From Acidobacteriota bacterium (GTDB taxonomy: Bacteria; Acidobacteriota; Terriglobia; Terriglobales; Acidobacteriaceae), in the NCBI GenBank assembly GCA_021781255.1, contig JAJXXG010000828.1:1-7649 (forward strand): DNA of 7,649 nt, given 5' to 3'. Position numbers and translations under genes: made by a program. The notes under the pieces are model-generated. The model was not told where the DNA came from, did no database searches, and was given only the letters and a program-made list of their open reading frames with translations. Shown in pieces: positions 5,029 to 7,649 of this stretch (position 1 is the first letter of the stretch; every line of letters begins with the position of its first letter).

Positions 5029-7188
5029 ATGCCGATGAGCCTGACTTCAACGCATATCCGACGGCTGGTTGCTCGCCTGGCTTTTGGGATTTCCCTGGCG
5101 CTGGTTGCGCTGGCCGCTCGACCGGCATGGGCAACGAAGAAGCAGGATCTGAGCGCGGGTGCGGACGCGGTTGCAGGTGCGTATGCGCAGACGGCCGAAC
5201 CTGACACGCCGCTGAGTTTTTATCCGCAGCAGGGCACGCTGTGGATGGAAAGCGAGCGCCAGATGCCCACCTCGCTGAAGGCGATGGGGGACGATGAATT
5301 TCAGACGGAGAATAAGGTTCGCTTCCGCTTTGAAAAGCTGCCGGCAGGCTGGTCGGTGACGCGCATTGCGCCCGATGGAGGCTCGGTGACGCTGATGCGC
5401 GTCGGTGACGCTGAGCACCACCTCTTTCACCACTACGAGCGCAGCGAAGCCATGATCCCGATGCGCGACGGGGTGCGTTTGCACGCCGTGATCCTGATGC
5501 CAACCGACATGCACGAGCCGCTGCCAATCCTGCTGACGCGGACGCCGTATGGGGTGAGCGGATTGACTCCGGCTGCGTTCGTCGCAAGCCAGCCACAGCT
5601 TGCCCGCGACGGCTACATTCGCGTAGAGGAAGATATTCGCGGGCGGTACGGCTCGGAGGGAACGTTCCGAATGATGCGTCCGCTGGCGGACCATGGCAAC
5701 CCGAAGGCCACCGATGAAAGCACCGATGCCTATGACACGGTGGCATGGCTGGTGAAGAATCTGCGAGGCAACAACGGTCGCGTGGGCGTGATGGGCATCA
5801 GCTATCCGGGGTTCCTGACGACGATGGCGGGAATTGATCCGAACCCCGCAGTGAAGGCAATCTCGCCGCAGGCTCCGATGATCGATGTGTGGCGCGGTGA
5901 CGACTTTTTTCACAACGGCGCGTTTCGTCAGACGTATGGCTACGACTACGGCATCATGCTGGAGAGCAGCAAGGAAAACGTCGTTCTGGACGACTACGGC
6001 AAGGACGTTTCCGGCCAGCCGATAGACGGCTACAAATTTTTCCTGGAGCGTGGAAGTTTTGCGCAGGACGTGGCTCAGTCCGGCGTCAGGCAGAAGCTGC
6101 CAACCTGGCAGGATTTTCTCAATCATCCGGCGTATGACGAAGTGTGGCGAGCGCGCGGCGTGGAGTATCACCTGAACTCCGTCGAGGTTCCGACGCTGAC
6201 GGTAGGCGGCTACTATGACCAGGAAGATATGTGGGGGCCGCAGGAGGAATACAAGCGGCTGGAGCCGCATGACACGCATCATGAAAACTTTCTGGTGCTG
6301 GGTCCGTGGCGGCATGGCTCATGGTCGGGGACGACGCGGCATATTGGCGCGCTGCAATATGGCGCTGCCATCGGGGAGCAGTATCGCGAGCAGATCGAAG
6401 CGCGTTTTTTTGCGCACTATCTGAAAGACCAGACGGGATTTACGCTGGAGGATACGGCGAGCTTCCAGACGGGATCGAATACGTGGAAGTATTACCCGAA
6501 TTTTCCGCCACCTGCTTCGCGTATGACGGATTTTTGTCTCGGCGCCGATCATGCATTGCATGAAGGTGATGGCTGCACGCGGGGCGGCGTCTCCTACGTC
6601 TCCGACCCCGCCCATCCCGTCCCCTATCGCCACCGCCCCATTCAACCCACCTATGGCAAAGGCTCCGAGTGGTACACGTGGATGGTGGAGGATCAGCGAT
6701 TTGTGACAGGACGAAGCGATGTGGCTGTGTGGCGCATGCCGCTGGATCATGACCTGACGATGACCGGCGAAGTCTTTGCGGATCTGTTTGCGAGCACAAC
6801 TGGTTCGGACGGCGACTTCGTTGTCAAACTCATCGACCAGTACCCCGACAACGATCTCGACCCGGCGATGTGCGGCTATCAGCTTATGACCAACATGGAA
6901 ATCTTCCGCGGACGCTATCGCAAGGGCTTTGACCATCCCGAAGCGATTACGCCGGGCAAGACCACTGAGTTCCGCTGGAGCCTGCACGACGTCGATCACG
7001 TCTTCCTGAAAGGCCACACGCTCCTGGTCGAGGTCCAGAGCACCTGGTTCCCGCTCTACGACCGCAATCCCCAGACCTTCGTGCCCAACATCATGACCGC
7101 GCCACCCTCGGCCTACCAGCCCGCGACCATCACCATCGTCTCCGACCCCGACCACCACTCACGCGTCCAACTCCCCGTCATGCCGTAA
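5029..7188 (+). CDS. Secreted CocE/NonD-type serine hydrolase, alpha-amino-acid ester hydrolase-like
   Basis: This 719-residue exported enzyme is predicted to hydrolyse or transfer alpha-amino acyl groups of esters or amides. Residues 1-35 form a Sec-type signal (RR, hydrophobic 18-30, cleavage after AWA). The alpha/beta-hydrolase domain starts near MIPMRDGVRL (142-151). TRTPYG holds Y174 (oxyanion). EDIRGRYGSEGTF is at 201-213. GISYPG carries nucleophile S258. GGYYDQED carries D397, and GPWRHG carries H429. By spacing from S258, and compared from memory with Xanthomonas citri AEH, D292, E399 and D400 match the carboxylate cluster that binds the substrate amino group. Residues about 540-715 are the beta jelly-roll domain of the X-Pro dipeptidyl-peptidase (S15) family. 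About 100 residues between signal and catalytic domain (36-140) are unusual. GAGG lies 4 bases before the first ATG; a second ATG two codons later is possible. Cocaine-esterase-like or peptidase activity are alternatives. No clear promoter was found. Confidence 0.93.
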   Translation: MPMSLTSTHIRRLVARLAFGISLALVALAARPAWATKKQDLSAGADAVAGAYAQTAEPDTPLSFYPQQGTLWMESERQMPTSLKAMGDDEFQTENKVRFRFEKLPAGWSVTRIAPDGGSVTLMRVGDAEHHLFHHYERSEAMIPMRDGVRLHAVILMPTDMHEPLPILLTRTPYGVSGLTPAAFVASQPQLARDGYIRVEEDIRGRYGSEGTFRMMRPLADHGNPKATDESTDAYDTVAWLVKNLRGNNGRVGVMGISYPGFLTTMAGIDPNPAVKAISPQAPMIDVWRGDDFFHNGAFRQTYGYDYGIMLESSKENVVLDDYGKDVSGQPIDGYKFFLERGSFAQDVAQSGVRQKLPTWQDFLNHPAYDEVWRARGVEYHLNSVEVPTLTVGGYYDQEDMWGPQEEYKRLEPHDTHHENFLVLGPWRHGSWSGTTRHIGALQYGAAIGEQYREQIEARFFAHYLKDQTGFTLEDTASFQTGSNTWKYYPNFPPPASRMTDFCLGADHALHEGDGCTRGGVSYVSDPAHPVPYRHRPIQPTYGKGSEWYTWMVEDQRFVTGRSDVAVWRMPLDHDLTMTGEVFADLFASTTGSDGDFVVKLIDQYPDNDLDPAMCGYQLMTNMEIFRGRYRKGFDHPEAITPGKTTEFRWSLHDVDHVFLKGHTLLVEVQSTWFPLYDRNPQTFVPNIMTAPPSAYQPATITIVSDPDHHSRVQLPVMP

Positions 7189-7196
7189 CGGGCCAC

Positions 7197-7238
7197 GCGG
7201 CGTCATTTGCGGTCTGCGCGGGATCGCCGCTATTTTCG
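7197..7238 (+). terminator. Weak terminator-like hairpin after the hydrolase gene
   Basis: GCGGCG (7197-7202) can pair with CGCCGC (7225-7230) across a 22-base loop and is followed by TATTTTCG. It lies 8 bases after the hydrolase stop. The long loop and short T-run make this a poor intrinsic terminator, so it is only a candidate. Confidence 0.25.
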
Positions 7239-7258
7239 ATCTCGCGTATCCTGTATTT

Positions 7259-7456
7259 ATGCACTGCTTCCGCCAGATCAGTACAGCCCTGCGTGACTTG
7301 CTTCAAAGTCGCCTGGCTCACCTCATCCGCAAGGACGAGACCGAAGCGAAGATCGCGCGGCTTTGCGCATTGTCCGGCGCGGGAGACTCGAACGGATGGC
7401 AGTGGAACCGCGAGGAAATCTACGCCGAGCGTCGGCAACGACCCACCCGTTTCTGA
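7259..7456 (+). pseudogene. Doubtful 65-codon frame, possibly the C-terminal remnant of a ribbon-helix-helix antitoxin
   Basis: I do not recognise this with certainty. The 65-residue product is strongly charged and looks helical in the first half (ALRDLLQSRLAHLIRKDE, then TEAKIARLCALSG), ending in NGWQWNREEIYAERRQ. That layout resembles the part of VapB/CopG-type antitoxins after the DNA-binding beta strand, but the N-terminal strand and first helix are missing. No Shine-Dalgarno precedes the ATG, and no toxin gene follows before prfA. These points favour a decayed fragment or a chance frame. The reading frame stays open upstream into the hydrolase gene, so the ATG itself has no special support. 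The opposite strand carries a competing 86-codon frame (7178-7438), which I judge less likely because it lacks family features and overlaps the hydrolase end. Confidence 0.3.
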
Positions 7457-7629
7457 GCTAAACTATCTTCAGATGCAGCAACGCGCCTCCATCACGGCAC
7501 TCCTCTAGCGGCTCCCGCCGCCATACTGCTCTGCCACGCCCCCATGCTGATCGCAATCGAATTGACCTGTTTGCCAAGTGCAACCTGAACGCGAGATCGT
7601 CTCAGGACAACCCCTCCAAGGAAACCTCC
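7457..7629. other. Intergenic region before the prfA-like gene
   Basis: These 173 bases contain no gene I can support. TAAACT at 7459-7464 is a possible -10 for the downstream gene (same word as before pyrB), without a clear -35. An 11-codon frame, ATGCAG...CTCTAG at 7473-7508, lies just after it but has no ribosome-binding site. Together with 7189-7258, the roughly 440 bases between the hydrolase and prfA hold only the doubtful frame described at 7259. Confidence 0.4.
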
Positions 7630-7649
7630 ATGTTTGATCGTCTGGAACA
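7630..7649 (+). CDS. prfA: Start of a gene resembling peptide chain release factor 1 (cut by the window edge)
   Basis: Only seven codons are present, reading MFDRLE and then a partial codon CA (His or Gln). Release factor 1 proteins commonly begin MF(D/E)RLxQIExRYEEL, so MFDRLEQ is a good match, but the evidence is just the first residues. AAGGA at 7618-7622 lies 7 bases before the ATG and supports a real translation start. If correct, the product releases completed peptides at UAA and UAG stop codons. In many genomes prfA is followed by prmC, which methylates it; that would be outside this window. Confidence 0.6.

Noticed and set aside
5047..6315. Open minus-strand frame of 422 codons
   Set aside because: It lies opposite the hydrolase, whose catalytic motifs are unmistakable. 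The His/Arg-rich product is typical of an antisense shadow in GC-rich DNA.
7178..7438. Minus-strand frame of 86 codons at the right end
   Set aside because: It overlaps the end of the hydrolase, shows no motif and competes with a slightly more protein-like plus-strand frame.

Overview
The window looks like a chromosomal segment of a GC-rich Gram-negative bacterium. An Acidobacteriota (Terriglobia) origin is my best guess. It rests on the overall style: pyrR directly upstream of pyrB and pyrC, a small zinc-ribbon membrane protein next door, and a lipoprotein with a glycine zipper. No taxonomic marker gene is complete, so this is inference. There are no rRNA or tRNA genes, CRISPR arrays, insertion sequences or phage genes.

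Left part (1-3100, minus strand): a pyrimidine biosynthesis operon read right to left, pyrR - pyrB - pyrC. PyrR senses nucleotides and binds PRPP. PyrB (aspartate carbamoyltransferase) makes carbamoyl-aspartate. PyrC (dihydroorotase) closes it to dihydroorotate. The pyrB stop and pyrC start overlap as ATGA, PyrB has an N-terminal extension and PyrC keeps its catalytic residues, which suggests a physical PyrB-PyrC complex. pyrC runs off the left edge just before its stop. A good sigma70-type promoter lies before pyrR. The 177-base gap between pyrR and pyrB holds no gene, but carries six copies of CATCC (minus strand), and one of them lies in a 12-base word that recurs in the pyrR leader.

Middle (3198-4826, minus strand): a zinc-ribbon membrane protein with a GTG start, a strong intrinsic-terminator-like hairpin, and a lipoprotein with a TrbI/VirB10-like beta domain split by a glycine zipper.

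Right part (4827-7649, plus strand): after a 202-base divergent intergenic region comes a complete secreted serine hydrolase of the CocE / alpha-amino-acid ester hydrolase type. It has the catalytic triad and what appears to be the carboxylate cluster that recognises a free alpha-amino group. Then follow about 440 bases with only a doubtful 65-codon reading frame, perhaps the remnant of an antitoxin gene. The first seven codons of a gene that looks like prfA (release factor 1) end the window.

Most of the window is ordinary housekeeping. The points most worth a second look are the CATCC cluster in the pyr operon, the predicted substrate class and extra N-terminal segment of the hydrolase, and the architecture of the lipoprotein. 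I see no convincing new multi-gene system.
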